In this document: one piece after another, positions 1 to 12,745 of the stretch
How positions within the stretch are numbered: position 1 is the first letter of the stretch
Layout of the letters: every line of letters starts with the position of its first letter
Source: Puffinus mauretanicus
Lineage: Eukaryota > Chordata > Aves > Procellariiformes > Procellariidae
DNA: 64,000 bases
Assembly: GCA_023333565.1 (NCBI GenBank)
Contig: JAJKFH010000030.1
Coordinates: 124,001 to 188,000, forward strand
Direction: 5' to 3'
Position numbers and translations under genes: made by a program
The notes under the pieces: generated by a model
What the model saw: only the letters and a program-made list of their open reading frames with translations
Databases searched by the model: none
Told to the model about the DNA's origin: nothing

Positions 1-3000
1 TCTGTCCTGCTGCCGCCTTTATTACTGGGAACAAATTCATTGACGTTTGAGTGGGCAGATTCAGTGTTTAGGGATTTGGGACAGGACAGCAAGCTTGTTC
101 ACACGTTAGAAAAATTTCTAAAAATGATAAGAAATCTTCATATCACTAATCTGCACTTCTACTGTATGTTTCCTGTCCTTGATAGTCTTTCTTCAGTTTA
201 ATTGACATTTTGAATTCTTGGATCTCTTCTCTTGTGAACAGTGTTTCAGGCATCTGTCTCGCTGCTCACTGCCACTTGTTGTACTTCGCTGTACCATTTG
301 AAAATACAACTCTTCCTCTTTCTTCTTTTGCATTTGGGATCTTATAGCGTTGTTTTCAACAAAGCTGGCTAACTCATCATATTTAAATTTAGAACTATTA
401 CTGCTACTCTCGGAACAATCTCTGGATTAATTTTGGCTACACATTCTCTTATCAGGCGTGGTATATGCCACCTTACAGAAGAAATAACTGTATTGAATAG
501 TTAATAATTGCTAGTAGCATTCTGGAGAACAGAAAATGTCAGAAAACAAGTCTGTTAATGCATGCAGAAAGCCGGAGAAGATCTGAATCACAGTGTTTAT
601 ACCCATGAGCTTCAACTTTGAGCCTAGCTCTGGTCATGCACACAAGAGAGCTCATGGAAGACAAACTCTGTGCTTTCATTGTGGAGCTTAACCGTCTGTC
701 TGGACTATGCCAGAGAAAGCACTGGAATAGGATGGTTATGCCCGCTCAAACAGCAGAGCAGTCGGGCACAACTGCATGGTGCTGTGGCTTTGCTTTTCTG
801 CACAGCAGTTGTCCTGGATGTAAAAATACTAAACAGAAAAAACATGAAATAGTTGACTTTCCTGTGGTACCTTATTAAAAAAGAGTTATGGTTACATACC
901 TGCCTGGCTTCGAACCTCATCTGCAGGTCACCCTGGTAAAAGGTGAAGTCCTCTATAGCATAAGCGCAGATCTCTTTGAGAAGCAGTGACAGCTGTGGGG
1001 GGGGGGGGGAAAGATCTCTTACCTGTCTCTGTTCATTTTTATATGGGGCCATGAAAATAAATTCTGGAGAACCTTCTTTCAAGCAATGGCTTCTATATGC
1101 TTCGGGTGGCCCTTTTCATACATGTTTCTCCCAGTCTTTGAACTGGTTCGTTCTTCTCACCTTGCTTCACTGCTGTTGTATTTTTTTTTTTTTGTCCTTG
1201 CTAGTGTGTCATGCCATTTATTTAATCTGAAGAATAAATTTCAGTTTAGATCATTGAGAGCTTTAATGCAAATAAAGAACCTTGTTTCAATATGAAAATG
1301 CAAATTAAGACAGGGAAGGAAGATGTTGCATAATTACTAGTTAAAAAACATTGTGGGGGAAAAAAGTTTAAGCCCTGAGACTTACTGAAAGAAATACGTT
1401 GCATTAGCTGACTACTTAGACTACGGGGTGAAAACAAGAGGCAGGCAGCTACGTATGGCAAGGTAGACTTTTTCTCAAACTAAATTTATGGTAGCAAAGT
1501 ACTTCTGGTAAAATTCACCAGGCTTTTTAGTTATTTATCTATTGATATTTGCTGGATTCTTTAGAGAGGACTGGAGAAGAGAATACCGTATATTTCTTTC
1601 TTCAGTCATGTCCTTTAATTACTTCTGTTGTGGCTTATTCTATCAATTTAAGAGTAAAAATGCCTTTTTCCTCCCCAGTGATTTTGTAAAATTGTTTTGC
1701 CTGCAACTAGCTTTGCAATCTGGAGCTTAATGGATGAAACTATTTTCTGAGGGAAAGGTAGTATAATTTGCTTTGCGTTTAACTGAGCTTGGTAATTTAT
1801 GTATTAAAAAATATGTATACATAGCATGGTTAAACTGGAGATTTCTAATACAGTGTGTGGCATCAGGCCTTGTAATGGCTGTATTACAGTGAAATACACA
1901 AGTCGCTACTTATTTTTTGTATAGACTTTGATCTTAATAGTTTTAGAAATCAAGATTTTAAAGCTAACTGTGTTTAAAAAATGATTTTAAAAATATTACA
2001 GCATGCAGAGTGAGTATGGTTCAGTTTTGTCCGTGATATCAAAATTGGATCTATTTACCTGCATGTTTGTTTTTATCCTCCTGCAAAAGCCAGTTGTCCC
2101 TGAGCACCAGGGAACGTTTCAGTGGTACCTTCCCAGTACAGTTTCACTCTCTGCCAGAAGCCTGTTTCTCCTCCCCACCCCCGGCCAGGAATTGCTGTCA
2201 GACTTCTAAAACACCAGAGCGGTTTTAGTACTCTAAGTCTTAACCACACGTCTTATTTGCTTATGCTCAAGCCCTGGAAGTTCCCACTGACTCTCTGTGC
2301 CAGAAAATGATTTGTGTGGGAAACAGGCTGTGGTAGAAAATCCGACATGACGTTCCTGCATGTTGCGTGCTGTAGCTGCACTCGTAAATGTAAAAATGCT
2401 ATTGAGGGCTTCTTACTTTTGAATAGCAACTCATTCCCTGTGCTTACTGAATGACAAAGAGAATCTGGTAATTAAGTCTTTTTCCTGATTCCTTTTGAAT
2501 AAAATTCTGTTTTATTAATACTTAGAGCTGAAGTGTTTCTCTAAAACAATCAGAATGAGAGGTTTGCACTATAGGAAGGCTGAATTTAAAATACTGATTG
2601 TTCTTTGCCTATTCATAATATAATATATTAAAGGAAGTCGTTCTCTAAAAGGAAAACATTTTTCAAGCCACTTCAACAATGAATTTTCATAAAAATCAAC
2701 ATGGAAAATTTACATTTTTGAAATGTGTCTTCACTCAAGCAAATTTTGACTCATTGTAAAGATTTCCACCAGAGAACTTCAAACTTTAGGAGAGAAATAA
2801 ATTTGAGAGAGATTCTTTATGCTGCCCTCACCTTTTCTCCAAAAGGCTCATGCAAAGCAATGAACCGAATAAACTAAACCCCAGAGCTTATACAGCAAAT
2901 GGCACGTGTGCTGTGCTAAAAAGAAGAGATGTCTGAAATCATATTGGCTGTGATTGAATGTTCTACAAATATGTCCTATATTTGGTGTATTTATGCACAA

Positions 3001-4200
3001 GGCATCTTATTTCAGCCACCTTTGGGAGCAGTTTTAACAGTCTTACCTGCATGGCACTCAGCTGTGGTTTGTGTCATCTGCATTAGCGAATTAGTCCTTT
3101 AAAACTACTCCCCGGGTGGATTTTAGGTTAGGTTCTTTATAATGCTAAAATTGCCATCAAAACTGTACTGGTGTGTGCAAGAATTTGACACTGGCATGGA
3201 AGAGTAGGTAAAGAGAGTTGGACCTGCTCCTCAAGCTGAAAGTCAGTGGAGATGGGTTCTGGGTGTCCTTGGGGGCCTTGGCCTCAAGAACCACATGTTT
3301 CTTAAATTAATCTTTTCTGGTGCTCCCTCATTCTGCTGACATCTTGAACAAAGTTCAGTTGGAAATTAAATTCAGGAATTTGATACTTTTCAGAGTAGTT
3401 ACAGGGAGCAAAGTATGGCTCTTATGATGTTGCTGCATAATTCTGTTTCTTGTTTTTGTTGAGTATCCTTTTGCTAAATCTACTTGATCTCTCTGTGTCT
3501 TTTTGTGCAGGTTACAAAAGTACGATCTCTTGCAGCCGTTAGGATAGGAACAAGGTAAAGATCAGCAGAAGACCTGGGGTCTGCCAAGGCCTGCCATTGC
3601 GCTTCTGTAAATCTGGACAGTTTACAGCGCTTTAAATTAGGTGCTGCCTGGTCTGTGAAGAGTTTTCTGGAAGGACCAGGAAGTGCTGTTACGACATTTC
3701 GTTAATGTTTGGTTCTCTCATGGTCTCTCTAAATCTTTCCTTTGTTGTCTTTTCCCAGGAGAAAATTGGCTTTTGAAGTATTTAAGCTGTTGTTCTTCCC
3801 AGAAAAACAGGAAATAATTCTAATATGTTAGTCTTTAACATGTAATGGGACGTGTTAGAGTGAACGGTGATGTGACCCTTCAAAGTGCTCGGGGATCTTG
3901 TAGGCTTTGCCCACAAAACGATGTAGTGTGGGAAGCCTGACTCTATATCCAGCCTGGGTCAAGTGAAGTAAGCGTAGATACTTTCCAAGTTTTATTGGTT
4001 TTCTACACGATTTCTAACAGCCTTGTTGATACATGAATAGCGTCAGATAATTTTCTAATGTAAAACTCCCGATTTAATATGTCTGTACATACATTTCCAG
4101 TGTAAGCACCCGATGCTACTTGCCTTTTTGTACGCTGTTAGGATATGCATACTGTGTATACGTAACTGCACCCTGCACAAAAGCCTGAATAAATGGGTTT
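1..4200 (+). other. No decodable exon; possible 3' end region of a convergent gene
   Basis: AT-rich unique sequence. No conserved protein is seen on either strand. Several plus-strand AATAAA signals occur, the best at 2498-2503 and 4188-4193. In other amniotes RDX lies next to ZC3H12C in convergent orientation, so a long RDX 3' UTR is plausible here, but no RDX coding sequence is visible to confirm it. A 13-base G run sits at 997-1009. A 44-bp exon-like segment is at 3511-3554. Confidence 0.35.
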
Positions 4201-4206
4201 TAATGT
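4188..4206 (+). terminator. Plus-strand poly(A) signal with U/GU-rich downstream element
   Basis: AATAAA at 4188-4193 is followed by TGGGTTTTAATGTT. It is preceded by a run of sequence typical of 3' UTR ends. It would fit the terminus of a gene entering from the left. Confidence 0.4.
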
Positions 4207-7200
4207 TAATCCAAAGAATCACTATTCATTTGATGATCAGTGTTGCTTATTGCTAGACTGCACCATTTTTTTCATTTCTCTGAGAAGTTTAATTCATTTT
4301 GTGGCACCAACCCGAAGTGGAGTTTCCAGGTATACGTCTTGTCCTGTGATCAGATAAACCATGGCAGGCTGGATTTGCAAAGAATGGATCGCTCTTGAAG
4401 GAAAAGATGGGAGCTGGTAATTAAGGCAACGGAGTAGATGGAAACCTGAATTATTCCCAAATTCAGCTAGCATCCTCTGGGAATATACCAAACCTTGGAA
4501 TCATTTGTGCTCCTCGTGGTGCCTTCCCGCACAGTGGCCTCCTGCATTGGGAACTGTGCAGGTAGATCCATCGGAGGGCTTGGATCTGAAACAGTGGCTG
4601 TCAAAGCCTTACGGCACGCGTCCGAAATAGTTAGCTGCTAACTGCCCAACGAGGGAACTGCCTCGGTGCTCTGCAAGCCGCCCGTTGAACCGGGACGCTG
4701 CATCGGTGCTCGCTGCTGTGCCTCCTGTAGGCAGCCCCCACCGCCTGCCGGAGCAGCCCTCCAGCCTCGCTGGTGTGGGGGGCTGTCTGCAGGCTCTCCG
4801 TCCTGGCAGGGTCTGGGGCTGCATCCCCCCCTCTCAGGACTGCGGGTGGGCGGGGGGGGCTGTGGGTCATCGCCAGCCTCCTGCTGAAACCCCTGCAGAG
4901 CTGGGGGGCTGCGCAGAAGGAAGCCCCCCCCACCCCTACCCGGCAGTGGTTTACACCAGGGCACCACCAGCTGAAGCAAGACCCTGGCTCAGCTCCTGGA
5001 GAGCAAGGTTTGGGTTCAGGACCCCAAGAGGAACATAAAATCCAGAGCTGTGGGATTTCAGGGGCTGCTTTGCACGTCTAGGCCAGCCACTGGCACCTTG
5101 GGACAGGCTTGCTCAGCGCTCAGGTGATTCTTTTAAAATGGTTTCTGCAGCCTCTCTCTCCCTGCATGACCCATGTGAGCGATTAGAGATGTTCCTGGTG
5201 CTCAGGGGAACCAAGGTGCGGTGGCCTCCATGAATTTTATCTCTAGCCAGATTTTGAAGTGTTTCTGCAGTAACTGCAACTTGAAGCAGCCTTCTCCAAG
5301 ATGGTGTTTACTTCAGGTTTCTAATAGTAAAAGGTAGTAAGACCCTTTCATGCGGATACATCTTTTGCTGATGTCTGCCTATGATGCTTTTTGTCTTCTG
5401 TTGTCAGTGTTGAAGTTCTCTGGTGGATGTCCAGAATGTGGGGAATTGTGCAAGACGAAGGGTGTTGTACCTTAGCAGCCAGATTTAAAAACAGAAACCT
5501 GAACAAAAGTGATTTTGACATAATGAAAGCTTTGGGTTCTTTCTCACTGCTGATCGTAGCTTTGTTCAAACTGTAGCTGCCCTGAGATAGCTGTGACAGA
5601 TCAGCTTGGCTGCTCCTCAGCTGGAACGTGCAGATTCACACCCACTGAAGGGCAGGAGCCGGTCTGGGAAGGGGTGGCAGCTCCCCGCTGGTGGCTGCTG
5701 GAGGACCCGGCCCAGGGACATCGCCTCCTCCGCTGCTGCAGCCGCTTTGTGTAAGCCTTGATAGCTGGAAATCGTCACGGTCTTCCACGCGGGGTGACAG
5801 TTGTGCCTGTGGGAAGACCACAGGTTTCTCAGTCACCCCGCGGAGGGGTCAGGATTTTGCCCTGGTGAGGATGATGATGTTGTTGAAATAGCAGATCGGT
5901 GTTTACCCGAAGGTGAAGGTCTGCCTGAAGTACTGTTGTAGCAGAGTTGTATGATGAAAGATGCTGTCCTGCAGGGAAGGGCAGTGTGAATTCAGTCATG
6001 CCTGCGAACACCCGGCATGAAGGAGCGGCACCTGGTCTGTAAGGCAGAAAGCAACTTGATCACCACTTGCAGTGGTGTTTTCCATCCTTGTCCCCCTCAC
6101 CTCTTGCCTTGGTGGCTGGTCAGCGGCTTTGCTGGGTCTTGCCTCTGATCTCACAAGTGGTCTTTGCATTCGTGGCCGGAGCAGGGTCTGGATTTGACAG
6201 CAGCCGGGCTGCGGCTGGCCAGGGCCAGGCGGGCACACAGTGGCTGGGGGGCAGACACCCTGGGTCTCAGGGCTTGGCCGCCTTGACTGCGGAGGGCAAT
6301 ATTGTAAACCTACATACATTTTGGGTTTTTTTCCCAGTTTCTGTGGTGGTATGACTGAAGTTCTGCTGCCACTTTGCTTTCCATAGTTGATGTGTGCTGG
6401 CAAATTAGTCAATGAAAGCCTGCACGCCTGCCCAGCCCCGGCAGCCTCCTGTGGCAGCACTTGCTGGCCCTCAGCGGGGGGCTGATAGCCCCCTAAATTA
6501 GTTTTAAATGTCAAAAGAAAAGGGTGGGATGAACAAGTTAAATTTCATTAAAAGTCTGATCCAGGTTTAGAATAGGGTAGCAGCCCCTTTTCCTGGCAGC
6601 ACGTGGCACACTAACACTTCCCATTTTTATCATGCTGACATTTGCTTTTCTCTGAAATAATTCTCTAGATGCAGCCCATGCCAACCAGGAGCAGCTCTGC
6701 TGCATCCTGTGTGCATGGAGTTTCAGCATTAATTAAATCACTTCATCACAGAAGGAGCCAAGGGAAACTCATTTCTTCTTGTATAGAATAAATCAATAAA
6801 CAAACACAACATCATCCCTCTCCTCAGCCACGGTGACCATGATGAGAGCAGGGCAGAGCATCAGCCCCCGAATGCTGGGGGCAGGTTAGGGCTGAGGGTC
6901 GCTGTGGTCTGTACCCCCTAAGCCCGTTTAACTGGGGCCACCCCGGCAGGTTGGTGGTTACAGCCGGTCTGCAAATATGTGGCTCATCCCAGAGTCACCG
7001 GCAACTGCTGGAGCAGCAGGAGGTGCTGCCGTGGTCTGCGAGACGGCTGCAGCGGGGGAGCCGGTAGGAAAACACGCTGCGCGAGAAGGGCAGTTTCGCT
7101 ACCGAATTCTCTTCATTTTTTTCTCCCTTAGGGAAAAAAAGAGTATTTCTATTTCTGAAATTGGCAAAATATAAATTAAATCCAGGTTTGTGTGTGCCTG

Positions 7201-10200
7201 AAAGCTTTGTATAGGTGGATGAAAACCAAATTCCTTCTCCCTGCCTGCGAAGCACCCCAGGCAAGACCCCAGTGCAGTTTTCCCCTTTTCAGGAGGCTTC
7301 CTGAGGGGGGGAGGGTCGGGCACCCCAACCACTGCCCCAGATCCAGGGCGCAGTCGGGGATCTCTGTAAGGCGAGCCCGGCCCACGTAAGGGACCTGCCT
7401 GGCGAACGCCTATTGCCGGCTCCTTATCCCCTGTTCTCTTCTTGCTTACACTTCACCCACCTCATGTAAATTAATAGTGGTGGTTAATTTCCATCGTACC
7501 TACCTGCTGCTCTTGGCAGGTTCAGCTGGGGGAAGGTGGGGGGAGAAGAAGGAAAAAGCCCAACCCTTTCTATGGAGGCTGTTAAACAGAGAGACACCGG
7601 GAACATCTTCTGCACACCTACCACGGGATGCTCACACATCCGTCCCGGCACCCGGCTGTTGGCCATGGTGGGAGAGGGGCACCCCTGCTCCTCAACCTGC
7701 TCCCTGGTCCTGCCCTGCAGAACTCCAGTGAGGACTGGTCTCCTGGGTCTCCTACGAGCTGGTTTTAGGTAGGTCCTCCTCAGCCTGGAGCTTTTCCCAA
7801 GCTCTCCTAGGAGAGGCTTGCGGGCTTGGATACGTCCCCAGGGATGGGCAGAGGAACGCAGGGCAGCAGCTTGCTCCTGGTGGTGGCTGTAGGACCCCGG
7901 GAGCCTGCCACGCGATGGGAGGGCGCAGTGAAGCAGGGTGTGCAACAAACCCGATCAGTGGAGGATGTTTCAACGATTTTCAACACGTTGCTGCTTCTGC
8001 CACGCTGGGGGTCTCAGGAATGGGTCCTGGGGCTACTGAACACATTAGGAGTGGGTCCTGGGGCTACTGTCATTATGCTGAAGAGCAGGATGAGGGTGGC
8101 ATTTTATGCACGCACTCCTAATGTGCCCTGTTCCTTGCTAACTTTTTTCTACAGTCACAGCAAACTTTTGGAGCAAAGGGGACAGTTTGTGCAGTGAGGA
8201 GAAAAATCTCTCATACATTTCTTCAGCGCAGAATGAGCTCAAAGATCTGTGAGGCTGGAGGACGCTGCCCGGAGCAGCCAAAGGGACACTTTCTCCTGCT
8301 TGGAAATGGCCTCGCAAGGAGCATCCCTGTGTGGTTGTACAACAGCCTCCCTTGTAGCTCCTCCGGACAACGTCATGCAGGTTGTCTGGTTCAGGTTTCA
8401 GTTCCAGGATGACTGACAGAGCCCCTTCATCGCCAATGTAACACCACTTCAACCTGCACCAGGAGCCGCTGTGACGGCTGTCAGGCTCACATGGGCTCTT
8501 GCTGAAGCGTCACAAGAGAAATCTGTAACCTGGTGCCAGGCTCTCCCGGCCTGCCTCGCGTGACGCAGGCAAGCAGAGCCTCGTGGGATTTAAAGACTTG
8601 ACTGAATTGGGGAAACTCACTTTCCTTGATCCGCCCCAGGGAGAAATCAGAGCTATGGAGGAGAGGCCTCGGGCAGCGGTGCGACCGCCATCCGAAGAGA
8701 CCAAACCAGATTACACAAGCACCAGCAGCGCAGTGTCTTGGGCAAAAAAAGGCTGCATTTGGCATTCTTGAAGCAATCTCATAAAATGAAATCCAGCCTG
8801 TGCCAGCAAACTACCTACAAAGAAACCAGCATGTCCAGGGACATGCCAAATCACACAGCTTTGCAACTCCTCTGAATTATCCAGTTTACCGGTTTCCTCA
8901 AAAAACGAGGAATGCGCACGACTCGGGTAGTGGCCGTAAGGTCTCACTGAAGAGGAGAGTTACAAATAGAAGATTTCTGGCTCTCTCATGCGGAGACAAA
9001 ATGCAAACTTTTTAGAGAGAGACTTTAAGCAGCTGGCCAAAGAAACCGACAGCGCGGTGCAGATCAGCAGCCAAGGAAACCTCACCTCAGGTCATTGATC
9101 CATCTCTTCTCACTGGAGACGTGATCATCCACCCTGAGCCCTCCCTCTGTTTACATGCACGCTCTTTGCTCAAGCTCCAAGCATTGATTTACTGAAAAGT
9201 AGCTACAACAATTCAAAAAGCACTTCTGAAAAAATGACGTATTTCCACGTGGTGAGTGCGAAGGCTCAGCTGGGCTGAAGGCGGTGGGAGCACCTGGGCC
9301 AGCAATGCCCCAGCACACCCCCGCCCGACTTCTGACAACAAGGCAACAGAGGTGCTCGGAGTCCAGCAGCAGATCAGAAAAACGCAATGCAAGCACAAAA
9401 CAGCGCGCTGGAGACCAAGCAGCCTCACGCCAGAGCTTGCAAAGGAACCAGAACCTGAAGCCAGCAGCTATCAGCAGATGGCTCCTGGGATGGGACCACC
9501 TCGTGCTGCGAGCTGGGGAAGCGCTTCCCGCCCCTCATATTACAGACACGCAGCTTCCTATCGCTCCTCTGCTCCGCTGCCGATGTGATCAGTCATGGTT
9601 CATGCACACGATGATGAGTTTTGAGATCAGCATCCCCAGAGGTACCTCGCTGTAATATTTCCACCCAGCTGCTGGGGAGGGACCTTCACGTTTCACTCCA
9701 GTGCCTCCATTTGCCCTGAAAGGAGGCACAGTCACATCACATGCTCGGGCTGGGTACAGTAAAACAGATGTTCACAGCTGTGCAAAACATTTGCATTAAG
9801 CAAATTACCAGTGGTCACAACAGATGAAGGGAAAAATTACGTTGGTTTTTTTAGGCCAACTGCTCATTCCACTTGCATTCGATCACCCTGCTTCGCTCCT
9901 TGTTGCAGGGTGGGCAGGCTGCTCCTGCGCCCGCACGAAGGGCTGGAGAGGGAAGGACAAGGGGTCCCAGCAAGTTTGGCGTGCGGACCCTAGCCAGGCA
10001 ATGCGATTCGGCAAAAAACAAATTCAACAGCTCCATCTATTTTGAATTGTCATTTTATCACAGCTTATAGCTTATATCTTTGCATTCATCAGAGAACTAT
10101 TCTCTTCTGAAATTCTCTTCTCTTCTATTCTATTCTATTTACCCTGCAATATTCTGAGCTAGGCCGCTAATAGTTACGCAGTGAAAGATGAATAGATGTG

Positions 10201-10520
10201 TAGCAGTATTTAAAAGGAGACCAGGTCCACTGGCACAAAGTCTCCATTCAAATTCTGCTACTAAATGACTGACATTGCTGTTTAACCCCAGAGTTCTAGT
10301 CTTTTCCGTAAGCGAAATGAGGGCAAAGCACTTATTAAATACGATTACTGCATTAAAAATGAACTGATAATCTATAATAATTTTTTTATGTTTGAAACTC
10401 TCTACCTGTTTAAATTTGCTCAGAGTGAGCAGTTTTGTTGTGCAGGTAGGAACACGCAGCCGTCTGTAACTCACTGCTACCTTCTATGCTGCTCTCAAGA
10501 TTTTTAATTTTTTTTTTATG
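4201..10520. other. Intergenic region between the two convergent 3' ends
   Basis: No gene is supported. A GC-rich patch (about 4600-5000) and moderately GC-rich sequence to about 9700 create many open frames without recognisable domains. A direct repeat of GGGTCCTGGGGCTACT occurs near 8023-8038 and 8053-8068. A short TTCTA run lies at 10118-10139. Confidence 0.5.
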
Positions 10521-10561
10521 AAACAAAACCAGCCCATCAATGAGGAAAATGAATCTTTATT
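10521..10561 (-). terminator. Poly(A) signal and GU-rich element, probable ZC3H12C 3' end
   Basis: Minus-strand AATAAA at 10561-10556 is followed within 40 bases by a GU-rich stretch (read on the minus strand: GGCTGGTTTTGTTTC). This is the standard arrangement of a cleavage site, so the mRNA should end near 10540. Confidence 0.5.
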
Positions 10562-12726
10562 TTTTTTCTCTAAAAGCAGAATCCATGTACATGTTTTTTT
10601 TGTATGGTTTAGAAGATGGCTTTAAGATGTGAATAGTCACATCACAGAAATAATACAGAACCACCAGTGAAGGAACGAAGAGCCAGTTTGACAATTGCTT
10701 TATCAAGTAGCCCAAACATTATTTTTAACTAATGTTTTTGCCCGAGTGGACTTCAGGACAATATTAAAATCTCACCTACTCAGCACAAGTACAGAGATAA
10801 TGAGGGGAAAAAGAACCACAAAACACAATTATTGCTGCTGTATCTGCATTTCTGTTTCCTTGCAGGATGTTCTGTAATATGCTGGTAAAACAGCTTTTAA
10901 GTACCAGTTTCATTAAGAATGTCATTCAGATAAATAAAAAGTAACCAACCAGCCAACTTAACTTGGTAAATTAGACTTCATCTGCGACCAAAAGAAAAAG
11001 TTGGCTTAGAAAAAGCGGAGAGGTTTTGCTTGACAAGGCGAAGAGTAGGTTGTTACATCTTTGAAACACCGAGGATGGATGTGGTTAAGCATCTAAGTAG
11101 ATTCGGTTTGCAGGTGTTCCCAAGGACCACCAAGTGCCGAACGAGCTGCCAGCACCAGTGAGATCTCACCTCTTTCTGGGAGCAGCCGGTTCCCCAGCTG
11201 TGCTCCAGCTGTGCTCCTCAAGGCCCCCAGTCCTCCTGCACTACACACATGCCAGTTCCGCTCAGGTCCTCTAATGCCACCAAAATCGGCCCAGGCGAGT
11301 ACTTGTGCTCAAGTCGGCATATGTGTAAGCGTTCAGGAGCCTGGCTCTCGAATGGCTATTAAGTCTAAGAGGGGATGAGAATTATTGCAATCATTTAGGT
11401 TAAAGAGTAGACAGAGTAATAAACACTTCAAGCACAAGTTATGACAACCCTTTAAGACCTGAAAATGGAAGCTGGAAAATTGTTCAAAGCACACTCGTAA
11501 CTACGAACACCACACTGTATTTGATAGTGCCTTTATAAACATCTACTACGTACTTCACAGGTACCAGTGTATTTACTGTAATGCACTGCAAGGAAAAACC
11601 AGCGTACAGTAGGATGATTCACATGCAAACAGACATTTCGCGTGTGATTAGACCACCAGTTTCTGATGAAACCTTAAGATATATGAAATGTATTCTAGAA
11701 CATCTAAAGATGAAGTCTGAACATCTCTCATGTTACCCAGCAAAAGGTTAGCTGGAACAATCATTTAACACAGATGATTTTAGGATTAGTTACATGGTTA
11801 GTCTAAACAATGTGCACATACACATTTAATTTGAACAAAATTCTTAAACTAATACTCTCTAAACTAAAAATCTCTAAATTCTCTAAAATTTATGAAGTAT
11901 ATAAAATGCATGATTTGACATTTATAAAACCTCAGCCCTTTTATAAAAAACAAAACAAGGCCATAGAGTTTTGTTTTAAGTTTAAATCTATTGTTTTTTT
12001 CTTCTCAACAGTCTTAGTTCCTATGATAAATAAAAAATATAAATGGCACTCAACCACGGCCTTATAATGCAAGGAATAAATTAGCAAGAGTCACACGGTA
12101 AAACAAAATAAATAATTTCTGAATTATTTTTATTTAAAAAATGGTCTCTTTAATTGCACAGTATTTTAAGTTTTCAGTAGCAATGAAAAGTCAGTTGGGT
12201 ATTTTTCTAAATGCTCCAGAGAGTATGAAAGCATTGTGTCTCATTTTTCAAGCTTTACACATCGAAAATACCTTGGTCAAACCATCAACTGATAAAACTG
12301 ATAAATGTTTCGGTAGTCTCTTACTGCGGCAAGACGCTGCGGTCTCTCTCACCCAAGGCATTTAGACGTCTGGCGCTCACCTTGCTGGGGCAAACGCCCG
12401 CAGCGTTCCGTTCCAAGTGAGGTACTCTGGTTTACACCGACAGCTTTGATTTGGAGAAGTGTTCGCCATTAGCTACGACTTTCACAGCAGAAGATCATCA
12501 ACAGCTCAACAACAGTCCATGTACTCCAAGGCTGCAAAAGTCCCCTTCAAGGGCTTCACCAGACCGGCACGCCTTCTTTTTGGGGTGTCACACGAACACA
12601 TCAGGCTTTTGGCTCTACCCAGAGCTATTTTGCAGTGGAGGATCAAGCTACAATTCAGACATACCAAAGAAAATAGGACACCTGAAAAGATACGATCTTA
12701 CCTCAGACTGTTAGCAGTAGTCTTAA

Positions 12727-12745
12727 ACCCACTTGCCAAGTGGGT
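12727..12745 (-). promoter_or_regulatory. Perfect 8-bp stem, 3-base loop hairpin in the ZC3H12C 3' UTR
   Basis: ACCCACTT (12727-12734), three loop bases, AAGTGGGT (12738-12745). In the transcript the loop reads GGC. Compact stems with three-base loops are the general substrate shape for Regnase-1/3, although their favoured loops are pyrimidine-purine-pyrimidine. Whether this one is a target is inference. Confidence 0.4.

Noticed and set aside
997..1009. G-quadruplex at the 13-base G run
   Set aside because: A single homopolymer run without further G tracts is more simply slippage; no regulatory context is visible.
7484..7948. 154-codon minus-strand open frame
   Set aside because: Pro/Arg/Ser-rich composition typical of chance frames in GC-rich intergenic DNA. 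Overlapping frames on the other strand look equally plausible; no splice or start support.
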